NCBI GenBank assembly: GCA_030323885.1
Contig: CM059193.1
Location: 76,639,040-76,703,039 of the forward strand
Source of the DNA: Branchipolynoe longqiensis
Taxonomy: Eukaryota > Annelida > Polychaeta > Phyllodocida > Polynoidae
Direction of reading: 5' to 3'
DNA length: 64,000 nt
The position numbers and the translations under genes were made by a program. This document shows, piece after piece, positions 29,029 through 40,430 of the stretch. Numbering within the stretch: the stretch's first letter is position 1; every line of letters starts with the position of its first letter. The notes beneath the pieces were generated by a model, which was given only the letters and a program-made list of their open reading frames with translations, was not told the origin of the DNA and searched no databases.

Positions 29029-29998
29029 ACAATAGCCCCATTTTAAACGTGTGCTATGCCTACCCCGCGAATAAAACAATGTTGTCTCCTAACACACCAC
29101 CACATCGTCGTGTTTGCTGAGTGAGCTCTCTCAGACGATTTCCCATATAAGTTATTACTAAACTCCCTTCCTTTTCAAATTTGAATTTTTATCACCCATT
29201 TCCGTGGATATGTCGATGTTAAAAAAATAAAATAAAATTATATCAAATTATATCAAATAAAAAGTGGCAGAGACAGCGCGCGCTGTGAGAAAAATGTCAT
29301 CTCTTTTTTGCCTGTGTAGATCTCTGCGATGTCTAGCGAAGGCCTAGTGTACCTCCGCACTGCCTATTGTCACGTTCCTGATATTTTCCAAGGGTGTAAT
29401 TAACTCGGCACTGCGTCCGAAATGACAACAAACTCAGCTCCCTTCATAGAAGGGGTGCGACTAGTAAAACTAAAAGGCAAAAGGACCACTCTCCCCAGAA
29501 AGCAACTATTTCAGCGAATAATAAATGCTAAAATTGTACAATGAATATTGAAGTGATTACTCATTTTCTATGGATTATATTTACCCTTATTATTTGGTTG
29601 AACAAAGATAAAGATGTAAAATCGATATACCCCCCTTTTATTAACGGTTCGCGATGGTTTGAATCGATTTAATTTTGGTGAGGGGGGGGGTGTCTTATTT
29701 TTACATCGATTAGAAGTAAAAAGCCAGATGAGCATCACCGTAAGGTAGCAATAACATTGACAATTACAGACCTTGTCTGTCGGGATGTGTTCTGTTTTGT
29801 TGTCGGTGTTGTTGTCTTGTTGTTGTTTGTCCTTTGTGTTGTATGAAGTGGAGTGGGGAGGTTATTCAGTGCACAGTTACGTCATACACCTCGCGGCGAT
29901 GATGCATTCTGAAAGTGTCCCACACTAGCTACAGTCAGTGGCCGGATGATGGTCATATCAGGCCTGGGATTAAGCAGGCCGAGGGGTAGGGCAGTAAT
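29029..29998. other. Unassigned sequence, 0.97 kb
   Basis: No window repeat recognised. 29610-29712 has loosely inverted ends (gatgtaaaatcgatat and tatttttacatcgat with C-/G-runs inside), possibly a small MITE. Around 29330-29480 it looks single-copy. There is no ORF over 60 codons of interest. Confidence 0.4.
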
Positions 29999-31560
29999 GT
30001 AGCAGTCACACTACGACGACAAGCGGCGACGACAGCTCTGCGACAGCGACTTCCGGTGTCGCGCAGGTGTCACGCAGGTGTCGCGCAGATGTCGTGCAGG
30101 TGTCGCGCAGGTGCCGCCGCGACACCTGCGCGACACCTCCAGTTTCTCCACTTTTCTCGACTGTCGCCGGGTTGTCGTGGGGATTTTGGACATGTTGAAA
30201 AACTTCTACGACAGCCGACGACAGCCGAGGTTGCGGCACTGTCGCGGCACTGTCGCGGCACTGTCGCACTGCCGCGGCACTGTCGCGGCACTGTCGTCTT
30301 GTCGCTAAGCTGTAGTTGCTTCTCTCTCCATGTATGTGTCTCTGTGTGTCTCTGTGTGTCTCTGTGTCTGTGTCTATGTGTGTGTCTGTGTCTATGTGTG
30401 TCTATGTGTGTCTGTGTGTGTGTCTGTGTCTCTGTGTGTGTCTGTGTGTGTGTCTGTGTGTGTGTCTGTGTGTGAGTGTCTGTGTGTGTGTGTCTGTGTC
30501 TCTGTGTCTATGTGTGTGTCTGTGTCTATGTGTGTGTCTGTGTGTGTATATGTGTGTCTGTGTGTATATGTGTGTCTCTGTGTGTCTGTGTATATGTGTG
30601 TCTATGTGGGTCTATGTGTGTCTATGTGTGTGTCTCTGTGTGTCTGTGTGTATGTGTGTATGTGTGTCTGTGTGTGTGTCTGTGTGTGTCTGTGTCTCTG
30701 TGTCTATGTGTGTGTCTGTGTATATGTGTGTGTCTGTGTGTATCTGTGTGTGTATATGTGTGTCTCTGTGTGTCTGTGTATATGTGTTTCTATGTGTGTC
30801 TACGTGTGTATATGTGTGTCGCTGTGTGTATGTGTGTGTCTGTGTGTCTGTGTGTGTGTCTGTGTCTGTGTGTGTATGTGTGTGTCTGTGTGTGTGTCTG
30901 TGTCTCTGTGTCATAGACACACATAGACACAGACACACACACATAGACACAGACACACACATACACACATACACACACATACACACACAGAGACACAGAC
31001 ACACACACAGACACACACAGACACACACACATAGACACACACAGACACACACACACACAGACACACACACACACAGACACATACACACACAGAGACACAG
31101 ACACACACAGACACACACATAGACACAGACACACACAGACACACACATATACACACATAGACCCACATAGACACAGACACACACAGAAACACACACACAC
31201 AGACACACACACAGACACAGACACACACACAGAGACACAGACACACACACAGACACACAGAGAGACACACACGCAGACACAGAGTCACACACACAGAGAC
31301 ACACACAGAGACACACACAGAGACACAGACACACACAGAGACACAGACACACACATAGAGACACACACAGAGACACAGTCACACACACACAGACACATAC
31401 ACTGTCGTCCCGCTGTCGTCCCGTTTGTCGTCCCGATGTCGTCTGGATGTTGTCCGATTGTCGTCTAACTTAGCCCGAATTTGCATATGTCGTCGGAATT
31501 TCACAAAATCCCAGTCCCCGGGCTGTCGTCACCCCCTTGTCGTCGTAGTGTGACTGCTAC
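29999..31560. mobile_element. Family Q copy Q2, CGAC/GTCG-word element
   Basis: Perfect inverted ends GTAGCAGTCACACTACGACG with gacaag inside, bordered by AT (29997-29998, 31561-31562). The left part has five 11-bp units of gtgtcgcgcag (30055-30110) and a second 11-bp array gcggcactgtc (30233-30297). The middle is a large inverted TG/CA block. Skeleton blocks ttttggacatgttgaaaaac (30184-30203) and cgaatttgcatatg (31477-31490) match Q1 and Q4. It is 1,562 bp and non-coding. Confidence 0.82.
30316..31404. repeat. Inverted simple-sequence block (TGTGTC)n / (GACACA)n
   Basis: About 580 bp of tgtgtctgtgtct words (to 30912) meet about 490 bp of their inverse (from 30913) at cagtgtcatagaca-like centre ctgtgtcatagacac. 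It can form a very long imperfect hairpin. Frames on both strands encode only Cys/Val/Ser or His/Thr strings and are not genes. Confidence 0.93.
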
Positions 31561-31597
31561 ATCAGAGGAGAAGGGGGTAAAGGTGGGGTGAGGGTGG

Positions 31598-31940
31598 TTA
31601 GTTGGTTCATTGGAGTGTTTCGTCCTGGAAACATCTACGGTCATATCAGGCCGGGTGCCGACTTCTGACAGTGCGCACTCATGGTGACATTATAGTGCTG
31701 CCTCACTGGGAGACCAGCCCACCAGCACCATGACCTGATGTCCCACTCAGTCACATTGTCCTGACACTGAGCCAAGTAGTCCTTTCCCTATCCTAATAAT
31801 GCTGAGCACCTGGCTAGGAAGCGACAAGCATCAATTTTCAAGTTATTAGTTTGACTCTACCAGGGTTCGAACTCTTTGGTTTGAATCTCACGATCTACCA
31901 AAACGGGAGACGGGCGCTCAACTCATTCGGTCATCCAGCT
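31598..31940 (-). mobile_element. SINE-A
   Basis: Full-length on the minus strand: tail complement tttcgtcctggaaacatctacgg, head complement caactcattcggtcatccag. It lies just outside the right end of Q2. Confidence 0.88.
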
Positions 31941-32195
31941 TGGTAGGTGGTGATGGTGGTGGTAATGATGTTGGTAATGATGGTGATGACAATAATGGTG
32001 ATGGTGATGGAAGTGATGGTTCGGGAGGTGATGATGGTGATGATGGTTGTCATGGGAGTGATGGTGATGATGGTTGTCATGGTGATGATGGTTGTGGAGG
32101 TGATGATGGTGATGATGGTGATGATGGATGTGATGGGAGTGATGGTGATGATGGTGGTGATGGTGATGATGGTTGTGATGGGAGTGATGTGCGAG
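31941..32195. repeat. (GATGGT)n microsatellite
   Basis: Degenerate gatgatggtgatggt words. It abuts the head of the preceding SINE, as if the SINE had landed at its edge. Confidence 0.9.
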
Positions 32196-32280
32196 GCAGT
32201 CATAACGATGACTATGATACTGAAATATTGAAATATACCACCAGGTTGAAGCATGCTTACAAATACTTGTGCATAACGTA

Positions 32281-32345
32281 CATCATCATCATCATCATGC
32301 TGTCAGTTGCAATGCAACAAAGATTGCTTTCATTACTTAACCGCG
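32281..32345 (-). mobile_element. LINE 3' end, same 3' UTR as 4454-4503
   Basis: The plus strand shows (cat)6 then gctgtcagttgcaatgcaac, aaagattgctttcattactt. This matches the 3' UTR and (ATG)n tail of the reverse-transcriptase fragment at 4498-4797. On the minus strand the sequence upstream (above 32345) is not recognisable as coding, so the homology is confined to the UTR. Confidence 0.7.
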
Positions 32346-32848
32346 TGCGGTTGTTCATTTCATAAAAGCTGCTTGCAAAGCATTGAAGTGCTGCTGGCTT
32401 TTGCAAGTTTCTAGCGGCACTCTCTCAGGGAGCAATTAGGGGTCTCACACCGGCATGAAAACGTCAAGACATGCGCAAACTATTTGTCCCTGCAGTGGCT
32501 GGTCGAGAGATGTTGGGAGTTCCATTCATCACTGCCCTTAATGCTGCCACGGTAACATCGTTTTCTGTTAGGGTTTGCTCCCTTAGCCTTTGGTTCTATC
32601 AAGAACTTGTACCACAAGGCAGTGGTTTACAACTTTGCAAGGCAGGGGCGTCAAACTCCCTGAGGTATTTTAGCAGATAGATATCAGAGGTACTGCAATA
32701 CCCGCATACCGTAACATAGAGGCACATCAAATCACATATAGTAATCTTCTGAGGGACGAAGCATTACTCCAGAAAACAGTAAGATAAAAGGATCGCATAA
32801 CATTGTCAGAGAGAGAGAAATCCCGGATAGCTTCATAAGTAGCTCATT
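32346..32848. other. Unassigned sequence
   Basis: Possibly the older body of the LINE whose 3' end is at 32281, but no reverse-transcriptase motif survives. A 69-codon plus-strand frame (32471-32680) lacks any recognised feature. Confidence 0.35.
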
Positions 32849-32851
32849 TAA

Positions 32852-32936
32852 AGTTGCATAATCCGGTGGTTTTGAGTTCCTGTCATTTTCTGAGATGAAT
32901 CTATTAAGTTGATCAGCTATAATCGACCTACTTTAA
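32852..32936 (+). mobile_element. MITE-M copy M8, left end only
   Basis: agttgcataatccggtggttttgag through cgacctactttaa, with TTAA at 32848-32851. Element Q3 begins where M8 breaks off. Confidence 0.85.
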
Positions 32937-33500
32937 GGGGCTGTCACATTACGACACATCGCGCCAGCATACGCCGTGTGATTTTTGGCCGCTACGTCGG
33001 GATACGTCGTTATGCGTTATGCTTTACACATGCGTTAGGCGCTCGTTGGTATACATCAATGTATGGCAACTTTCGTCGAGATTTGGCATCGCACATCAGG
33101 GGGTCAGCAAAGTTTTGTGTGTGCACAAAACTTTCGACGTATGACAACGTTCAACAACGTGTGGATGCTATGTCCACCATACATTATGTTAGGTGAACGT
33201 CGATATATGTTAGACGTATGTTAGACAAACGTTGCACTATGTTGACCTACTTGAAAGGCAGTGGGAACGTGCAGTCTGCGTACTGACAATGTATGGATAA
33301 TGTATTATGGTACATAATAAGTAATTATCAATATGTTTAGCATTTCTCCAGGGTGTCTTGACATATGCAACGTATGACGCGTAGTTCTGGCGATCGAATA
33401 ACGTATATAATGTTCACCGGCGTTCTGTGAACGTACCATGAGCATAATTCGAGCATTTTTCACCGGGATCATACGTTAGCCATATGCTATGTATACGGTA
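32937..33500. mobile_element. Family Q copy Q3, one end missing
   Basis: The left terminus is GGGGCTGTCACATTACGAC. The interior carries tacgtcg, acgtatg and caacgtt words and is collinear with Q1 at gtcagcaaagttttg...caaaacttt (33103-33135), acgttgcactatgttgacct (33230-33249) and gttctggcgatcgaataacg (33383-33402). No right terminus is found, so the copy is truncated. The right boundary is approximate. Confidence 0.7.
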
Positions 33501-34246
33501 TGTATACATCCAACTTTGCACAACATATAAACCTTCATATCAATATGGATTCTGCTATTATTTGGAATGATTTCTGCTATTATTTTTAATGTTTTCACTT
33601 TTGATTTCCATGTCACAAAAGCGTTACATAGTTTCTGAGAATGACCCATATACAAATATATAAATATATATAAAATCCTCCAGTGCGACTGACACTGGTC
33701 TAGATCCGGTGGAGGTGAGGAGGTTGCAGGTGGCGCCACCAGTACAGTGTTGAGCCTTATGGAGTATAACAATAATAATAATTCCCTTATGCATCTTTAT
33801 AGTCACATAATTCGTTATACATCACATATATATACATATATCTCTAAAGATGTAGATATACATGGATGTATAACAAAATATAGAATAACAGATATATTGA
33901 TATATATATATAGAGAGAGAGAGTTTGGTAAAGCATTTTAAATGGTCGCCACAGTAGCAGTATCCTTGCGAGTATGGCTGTGGAATTAATGCAGAGTAAG
34001 TTCAGTCGTCACACAGTCATATGGCGATGTGTCACCATGGAGATATGAGAGTCATGTTTTCATAGTGTTTCCTTTTTTTCTGTGGGGATGATGGTCACTC
34101 AGCGAGTAACTCGATCTGACCACGTGACCTAGCCTCGTGAGTAGATTTAGTCATCACGTGCTTATGTATGGCGCCTTGCAGTTTGTATATGGGTCTTTTT
34201 ATCGTTGTTTCTTTATGACCCTGTTACTGATACATAAATCAAAAAT
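33501..34246. other. Unassigned sequence
   Basis: AT-rich, with atatatagagagagag (33902-33920). No M8 remainder is seen to the right of Q3. No gene or repeat recognised. Confidence 0.4.
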
Positions 34247-34249
34247 ATG

Positions 34250-34957
34250 ACCGACAACCTCACGGCGATCTGCGTGCCATGTCTTCCACGCCTCCGGCAG
34301 CCTTCCCGTGCAAAAGGTCACGAGTTCGATTCCTGGCCGAGTCAAACCAATGACCTACAAAATTGGTACTTTTCACTACCTAGCCTGGTGCTCGCCATAA
34401 ATAGGATATGGCAAGGACTGGTTAGCTGAGTGTCAGGATAATGTGACGGAGTTTAATATTAGGCCTTGGTCCTGGCAGCGTCATCTCCCAGTGGGGCAGC
34501 ACTATAAAGTCGACATGAGTGAGCACTGTCACAAGTCCATAGCCGTTCTGATGTTTGTTTGTTTGTTTGTTTGTTGTTGTTTTGCGTCCTAGCAACATCT
34601 AAGGTCATATCAGGACGGGTACCGACTTGTGACAGTGCGCACTCATGGTGACTTTATAGTGCTGTCTCACTGGGAAACCAGGCCGCTGGGACCATGACCT
34701 GGTATCCCACTCAGTCACATTATCCTGACACTGAGCACACCAGTCCTTGCCCTGTCCTAATAATGCCGAGTGCCTGGCTAGGAAGTGACAAGCACCAATT
34801 TTCAAGTCATTGGTTTGACTCGACCATGGTTCGAACCCACGACCCCACGATCTACCAGCACGGGAGACGGACGCTCCAGCTCATTCGGCCATCCCGTCTG
34901 GTCTCTGCCGTTCTGATATGACCATAGATGTTGCTCGGATGTAAAACCCTAACAAAC
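34250..34957 (+). mobile_element. SINE-A, interrupted by another SINE-A
   Basis: The outer element runs from a diverged head (34250) to agccgttctgat (34552) and resumes at gccgttctgatatgacc (34907) to its tail gttgctcggatgtaaaaccctaacaaac. The interrupting element occupies 34553-34906. Confidence 0.9.
34553..34906 (-). mobile_element. SINE-A nested in SINE-A
   Basis: Full-length and well kept: poly-GTTT tail complement at the left, head complement ggccatcccgtctggtctct at the right. An exact 11-bp target duplication gccgttctgat (34542-34552, 34907-34917) sits in the host SINE. It belongs to the gaccagacgggatggccga head type and is clearly younger than its host. Confidence 0.95.
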
Positions 34958-35056
34958 ATCCCACCCCTATTTGTGAATTGGTTCAACGACTGGGCTGTAC
35001 TCCGTATCCCGCCAGCTAACCTTCTCTCACACCAGGTTTTTCCATCGATAGATGAT

Positions 35057-35415
35057 TGGTTGGTTGTTGGAGTTTTACGCCCTGGCATCATCTAGGGTTA
35101 TATCAGGACGGGTACTGACTTGTGACAATGTGCACTATTGGTGACTTTATAGTGCTACCTCACTGGGAGACCAGGTCACCGGCACCATGACCTGATATCC
35201 CACTCAGTCACATTATCCTGACACTGAGGTAACTAGTCCTTACCCTATCCTAATAATGCCGAGCGCCTGGCTAGGAAGTGACAAGTATAAATTTTTAAGT
35301 CATTGGTTTGACTCGAACATGGTTCAAACCCACAAACCCATGGGTTCAGTCAGATCCCCCGATCTCCCAAAACAGGAGACGGACGCTCAACTCATTCGGC
35401 AATCCCGTCTGGTCA
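35057..35415 (-). mobile_element. SINE-A
   Basis: Full-length minus copy with the doubled B-box complement (ggttcaaacccacaaacccatgggttcag). atagatgat is repeated at 35048-35056 and 35416-35424, a plausible 9-bp or longer target duplication. Confidence 0.9.
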
Positions 35416-35473
35416 ATAGATGATGATTGGTATGGGCTATTGCACTACCAATGTTTACTGATGGAATACTTAA

Positions 35474-35808
35474 AGTTGCATAGTCCGATAAAAACATCAA
35501 ATTTTCCAAAGAAAAACACTTAACCCAACTTGGAGATTTATGCATTTATTATGTGTTTGTTGCTACATAGAAGGGCATACTATTATTAAGTCAATTTAAT
35601 AGAACATGTTACTGCTAAATAACTATGGAGTCAGAGTTTTTGGGAAGCACACCAACATTAAATTGGCATGTTTACACTGGAAACATTTCTTAAATTATTC
35701 ATTTTAAAGCAACGTTACTTCAAACGAACGGAAAGTAGATTATAATGATCAACCTAATATTTTTATCTAAAAATAATAACAGACTCAAAACCATCGGACT
35801 ATGCAACT
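35474..35808 (-). mobile_element. MITE-M copy M9
   Basis: Complete, 335 bp, AGTTGCATAGTCCGATA to CCATCGGACTATGCAACT, with TTAA at 35470-35473 and 35809-35812. Confidence 0.92.
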
Positions 35809-35815
35809 TTAATTA

Positions 35816-36372
35816 AGATATCCATGAAGCTTATTTCGTCATAATCTGAAAGTCAACAAACAGTGACCTAATTCAATATTGCTACTGTTCTGAACAATCA
35901 TCACAATAGACACTTGATACCTGATGTGATCTGATATCATATTCTATCGGATGTGATGCAATGGAACGCATATTAGAAAGGGGAAACAATGATTGAGTAA
36001 ATAACTGTGGCTTTCAAACTTTATTCATTGTTGTTCAGCAGAAGGCAGACAGTTATATAATTGCCTTAATCAGGGCAATGTTTCTCATAATATGTCACTT
36101 CCGACTCTAAAGTTGGTTTCTACCCAGCCACTAGTCAGCACTCTCTGGGGTGTTGGCCGTATTTGAGGGATGTGGGGTGAAGTATATATATGCTGTATAA
36201 GCCATTATACGAGTATAATAAGCCAAAAGATCCATCTACTCCCCAGCCACTAAGTCATCAGCTGGTCACCTACTCATTAGGTCATCTATTGCTACATCAT
36301 GACCCCCGCACGTCGCGCCACCTGCTCCCTCACGCCTCAGCAGCCGGTATCCTCACTCACTGTACTGTTGAC

Positions 36373-36425
<53 letters not shown>

Positions 36426-36823
36426 GAGCCAATTCAGAATTTCAGTTACCTGATGTTGTTATGGAGGAGAACAAACAGTAACATCCCTCCACTCTTCCTT
36501 CCTCTCCGCCTGTCACTTACGGTATCAAGTCTCATCTGTACATGCAAGATGAAATTTAATTGTCCATTTTATTTATAATTATTGTTTATTCACATGAACC
36601 ACAGAATCCAGTATACACGCAGCTAACACCAGCAGATTCAAATTCATTGCTGCACATGACACAACTGAACAGAGCATCCTCACCACATGAAGTTGGTCTT
36701 TCTTGATGGTGGAGTCTCCAACTTGGCCTGAGCATATACATCTCAAATAATCTATTATCTAATCTAACCTCAAATTAATTTTGTGCAAGATTGTATACAT
36801 ATTCAAGGTAAAGAACAAGCTTT
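35816..36823. other. Unassigned sequence with a (TA)n run
   Basis: Mostly AT-rich DNA, with a (TA) run of about 45 bp at 36377-36421 and a GC-richer patch ccccgcacgtcgcgccacctg at 36303. No repeat family or gene seen. Confidence 0.4.
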
Positions 36824-36957
36824 CATTTGGGGGTCAGGAAGGGATTAATCCATTTTTTATTATTTCTTATGTAAAAATTGGGTTTCGGTTTATGAACAAA
36901 TCAGTTTACGAACAACATTTAGGAATGAATTATGTTCGAAAAGCGAGGTTTCACTGG
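36824..36957. mobile_element. Tigger-like element, one end
   Basis: Ends ttcgaaaagcgaggtttcactg (about 36956), the inverse of a CAGTGAAACCTCGCTTTTCG terminus of the pogo/Tigger type, with words such as ggtttatgaacaaatcag before it. The opposite end was not found. Confidence 0.55.
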
Positions 36958-38146
36958 TATCTGTGTCTACAAACCACAACGGTTAAACCCCTGGATGGTC
37001 CACACCCATACTTAGGAGAAACTCAATACAAGAGCACCGTGCGACTTGCTTCCTTCGGGCAGGAGGGGAAACCCCGGCCAGCGTTAAAACATCACTCTTT
37101 TTGTTCATATTTGATCATAATTTGCCTCCGGGCCGCTTTAAAGTTAATTGCCTGTATTGATCGCCTGGCTCAAGAAGGCGGAACTAACCCGAGAACTCTC
37201 CTCTGCTGGAGATTCGATTACACCGTGCACTTGTCAGCCTCCGTTGTGGAATATTGAAGAGGTAGTCGGTCGGTGGTTGGCGGAGACTGACGCATCGGAA
37301 ACCGTGTCGGAATCTATAGTGCATGCGCACAAGAATAACACTAGATTTGTCTTCATAGGTTTTATTGCCGTTTAATTGTCATCTCTAATCAATACAGCCA
37401 TAATGATACCCTGCTAGTTATTCACCGAATGCCATCTGTGGTTACTGAACATTATTCTACAGGTATAGCGCGTCGCAGACGACATTTCTTGCAGCAGACG
37501 ATTTTCCTACTTGCGCAGGATTGGGAGAGGAAAAGTCATTCTTTCCTATGCGCATACTCTGCAGTAAAGGCATTTGCTAGGGTCTGCTTTCTTATTATTG
37601 CATGTAATGTCTATACCTGACAGAAGACGGAAATCCGCGTTGAAAATCTGATGAATTATGATATATGCACATATTAGAACACCATTTCTCGATGAAATTC
37701 AGCAAATATGTGCATTTAAAAATCAATTCGCTTGTTTATTTATTTATTCATTTATATATTTATGAAATGAATACTATTTTTATTTGCATATAACATGCAT
37801 ATAACATGCAGGTTTGAATTATATGTATAGCCAGAAAGGCCGAATTGGTGTTTTTGTGTATATTCTTTTTTTTTCTATTTCAATTGTGATTAAATCATGC
37901 AGCATGAACCCACCATTTTGTGGATATTATGGCATTATGGGATGGTTGATTGCTAGGTGTGCTTACCGCGCTGGCGATTAGCTGGTTCTGGGAAGGTATC
38001 TTCTACTCTCCAGTACTCAGCTGATGCTAGTTCCTCCCGTAGGGTAGAGTGTTTAAGGTGGGGGCGGGGTTATATGTGAGGATGGGAGGAAGAGAGCTGA
38101 GATGAGTGGAAATCGGGAACGCTGGAAGGGAAATGAAGGGTTGGGG
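36958..38146. other. Unassigned, longest single-copy-looking stretch
   Basis: About 1.2 kb without recognised repeats. Frames of up to about 158 codons (36781-37257) begin inside the Tigger-like end and show no domain. gaaaccgtgtcggaatc and gtgcatgcgcacaag occur near 37300. I could not fit exon boundaries. Confidence 0.4.
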
Positions 38147-38505
38147 TTGTTTGTTGTTGTTATTTTTTATGTCCTAGTAACATTTAAGGTCATATTAAGA
38201 TGGGCACTGACTTGTGACAGTGCACACTAATGGCAACTTTATAGTCATGTCCCACTGGGAGATTAGGCCACCAGTGCCATGACCCAATATCACACTCAGT
38301 AACATTATCCTGTTACTGAGATAACCAGTGCTTGTCTTATCCTATTAATGCTGAGCACCAGGCTAGGTAGTGACAATTATCAATTTTGTAAGTCATTGGT
38401 TTGATTTGGCCAGGATTCAAATCCCCAACCTTCCAGACAGGAAAGGAAGCCAGCGCTCTTTGAAGTCTTAGTAGTCTGACCGATTCAGCCACTGCGTCTG
38501 GTCGG
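38147..38505 (-). mobile_element. SINE-A, second head type
   Basis: Complete on the minus strand. The head complement is gattcagccactgcgtctggtc, with a duplicated anticodon-arm region near 38440-38475. Tail complement gttattttttatgtcctag. Confidence 0.87.
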
Positions 38506-38567
38506 TGTAAAAGATGGACAGAACAGAGAAGAGGAAAAGGAAGCTAAGGAGCTGGTTTGGAGAACAG

Positions 38568-38918
38568 ACCAGACGGGATGGCCGAATGAGTTGAGCGTTC
38601 CTCTCCTGTTTTGGGAGATTGGGGGATCCGAACCCATGGGATCGTGGGTTTGAACCCTGGTCGACTCAAACCAATGACTTAAAAATTGATACTTGTCGCT
38701 TCCTAGCCAGTCATTCGGCATAATTAGGACAGGGCAATGACTGGTGTGCTCAGTGTCAGGATAATGTGACTGAGTGGGATATCAGGTCATGGTGCTGGTG
38801 GCCTGGTCTCCCAGTGGGGGAGCACTATAAAGTCACCATGAGTGTGCGCTGTCACAAGTTGGTACCCATCCTAATATGACCTTATATGTTGCCAGGACGT
38901 AAAACAACAAACAAAACA
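38568..38918 (+). mobile_element. SINE-A
   Basis: Complete: accagacgggatggccgaatg head, doubled B-box region gatccgaacccatgggatcgtgggtttgaacc, body, and tail gttgccaggacgtaaaacaacaaacaaaac. It lies about 60 bp from the preceding SINE, in opposite orientation. Confidence 0.92.
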
Positions 38919-39590
38919 TGTTTGGCAAACAAGATGTGGAGAGAGGAGGGCAAAGGATATGGCAGCAAAGGGTGACAGGAGAGTGTTTGCCGCAATACAA
39001 GCAGCAGTGTAACCATGGCAACGAGGCAGTCCAGTACATCTAACCGGAATCGGAACTGTGGCATTCCATCTGAGGAGCGTGTCTTTTTGTGGCAATCATC
39101 GCTCAATTCATATGCAAGTAATTATTTCCCTTTCGTTGAGATGAGATTTATTTCCGCAATTTGAATTCATTCATTATGCCGAAATGCTCTTGAAAATTAA
39201 AGGGTCTTTGGTCACAGTGCATGTTCGTATGCACTGCTTAATAATTAACGGCTAATCGAACATAATTATTCAATTAAATTACATAACGACTTGATACTCT
39301 ATAGGTAAATATGCTGATTCAACGAGATGATGTTGGACGGTGATTTGTCCACCTCAACATTGAAATTATTATGAATAAGCTTATTACTTCTCAGGATCGA
39401 TCAAATTGATATGTCTGTTTTGGTTTCTTTTTCCTTTTCCCCCGCATTCAGCTGTACATACATTTGAAGTTTGGAAGTGGTGGAGGGTATATCTAATATT
39501 AAATGTATGCCGACGAATTGCTCCCAGAAGGCCTGAGGAGTGTTCTGGTTAAAGCGGGTGGGGACCCGGAGGTAAACAGGTGGGGGATGT
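38919..39590. other. Unassigned sequence
   Basis: No recognised repeat. Plain AT-rich DNA (39110-39420). Confidence 0.4.
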
Positions 39591-39599
39591 GGGCGCCGT

Positions 39600-40430
39600 C
39601 TGAGGGTACAGGAGGAGGAGGTGGAGAGATGGTGGTGTGGAGGAGAATGAGGAGTGGGCTCGAGGAGTGGAGGAGAAGTGGGGGGGGAGGAAGACGGGAG
39701 GGATGGGGACGGGAAAGGAGGAGGTGGAGGAGGAGGCGAAGTAGGAGGTGAAAGGAGGAGGGGAGGAAGGGTGGGAAGGAGGAGAGGAGGAAGGAGGGGA
39801 GGAAGGAGGGGGAGGGGAGGGAGGAGGGGGAGGGGAGGGAGGAGGGCGGGTAGGAGGATGGGGAGGGGAGCGAGGGCGAGGGCGGGTAGGTGGAAAGGAG
39901 GAGGGGGAGTAGGAGAGGAGGGGAGGACAGAGAATGGAAGGAGGAAGGGTTGGTAGAGGAGGAGAATGTAAGGGGGGGTAGAAAGGAAGAGGAGGAGGGG
40001 CGAAGGGAATGGTGAGGGGGAAGGGGAAGGAAGGAGGAGGAAGGAACGGGGAGGAGATGAAGAGGGGAAGTGGAGAGGAGGAGAGGAGGAAGGGAAGATG
40101 GGAGGAGGGGTGGAGTGGAGGAGGCGAGGATGGGATAAGGGGAAGAGAGGAGGCCAGGGCAGAAGGGCATGAGGGCAGGAGAGGAGAACGGGAGGAAGGG
40201 AGGAGAACAGGAAGTGGGGAGGTGAGGAGGTGAGGTTAGGAGGTTAGGGTGGGAGGAGAGAAGGAAGGGAGGGGCGGAGCGAAGAAGAGGAGGGGAGGAA
40301 GGAAGGAGGGAAGGAAAGCAGGAGGGGGGAGGAGGAGGAGGGAAGGAGGGGAGGATGAGGAAGGGATGGAAGTGGAGGAGAGGAGGGGGAGAAAGGGGAA
40401 GAGGAGAAAAAGAGGAATGACGGTGAGTGA
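39600..40430. repeat. 0.83-kb polypurine (GGAGGA)n-type tract
   Basis: The plus strand is almost only G and A in ggaggagg/gggaggaagg words. The complement gives a 329-codon Pro/Ser frame, which is a repeat artefact. The composition favours triplex and quadruplex structures. Confidence 0.93.

Noticed and set aside
29608..29712. Possible small MITE with C-/G-run ends
   Set aside because: The inverted match is loose and there is no second copy in the window, so it is only mentioned in the gap description.
30316..31388. Open frames up to 268 codons rich in Cys/Val/Ser on both strands
   Set aside because: They are six-phase translations of (TGTGTC)n/(GACACA)n, and the same peptide pattern appears in every phase.
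32471..32680. 69-codon frame downstream of the CAT-tailed LINE end
   Set aside because: It lies on the opposite strand to the LINE and has no recognised motif or codon signal.
36781..37257. 158-codon plus-strand frame
   Set aside because: It begins inside a Tigger-like terminus and shows no motif. It could hide an exon, but I cannot support a gene call.
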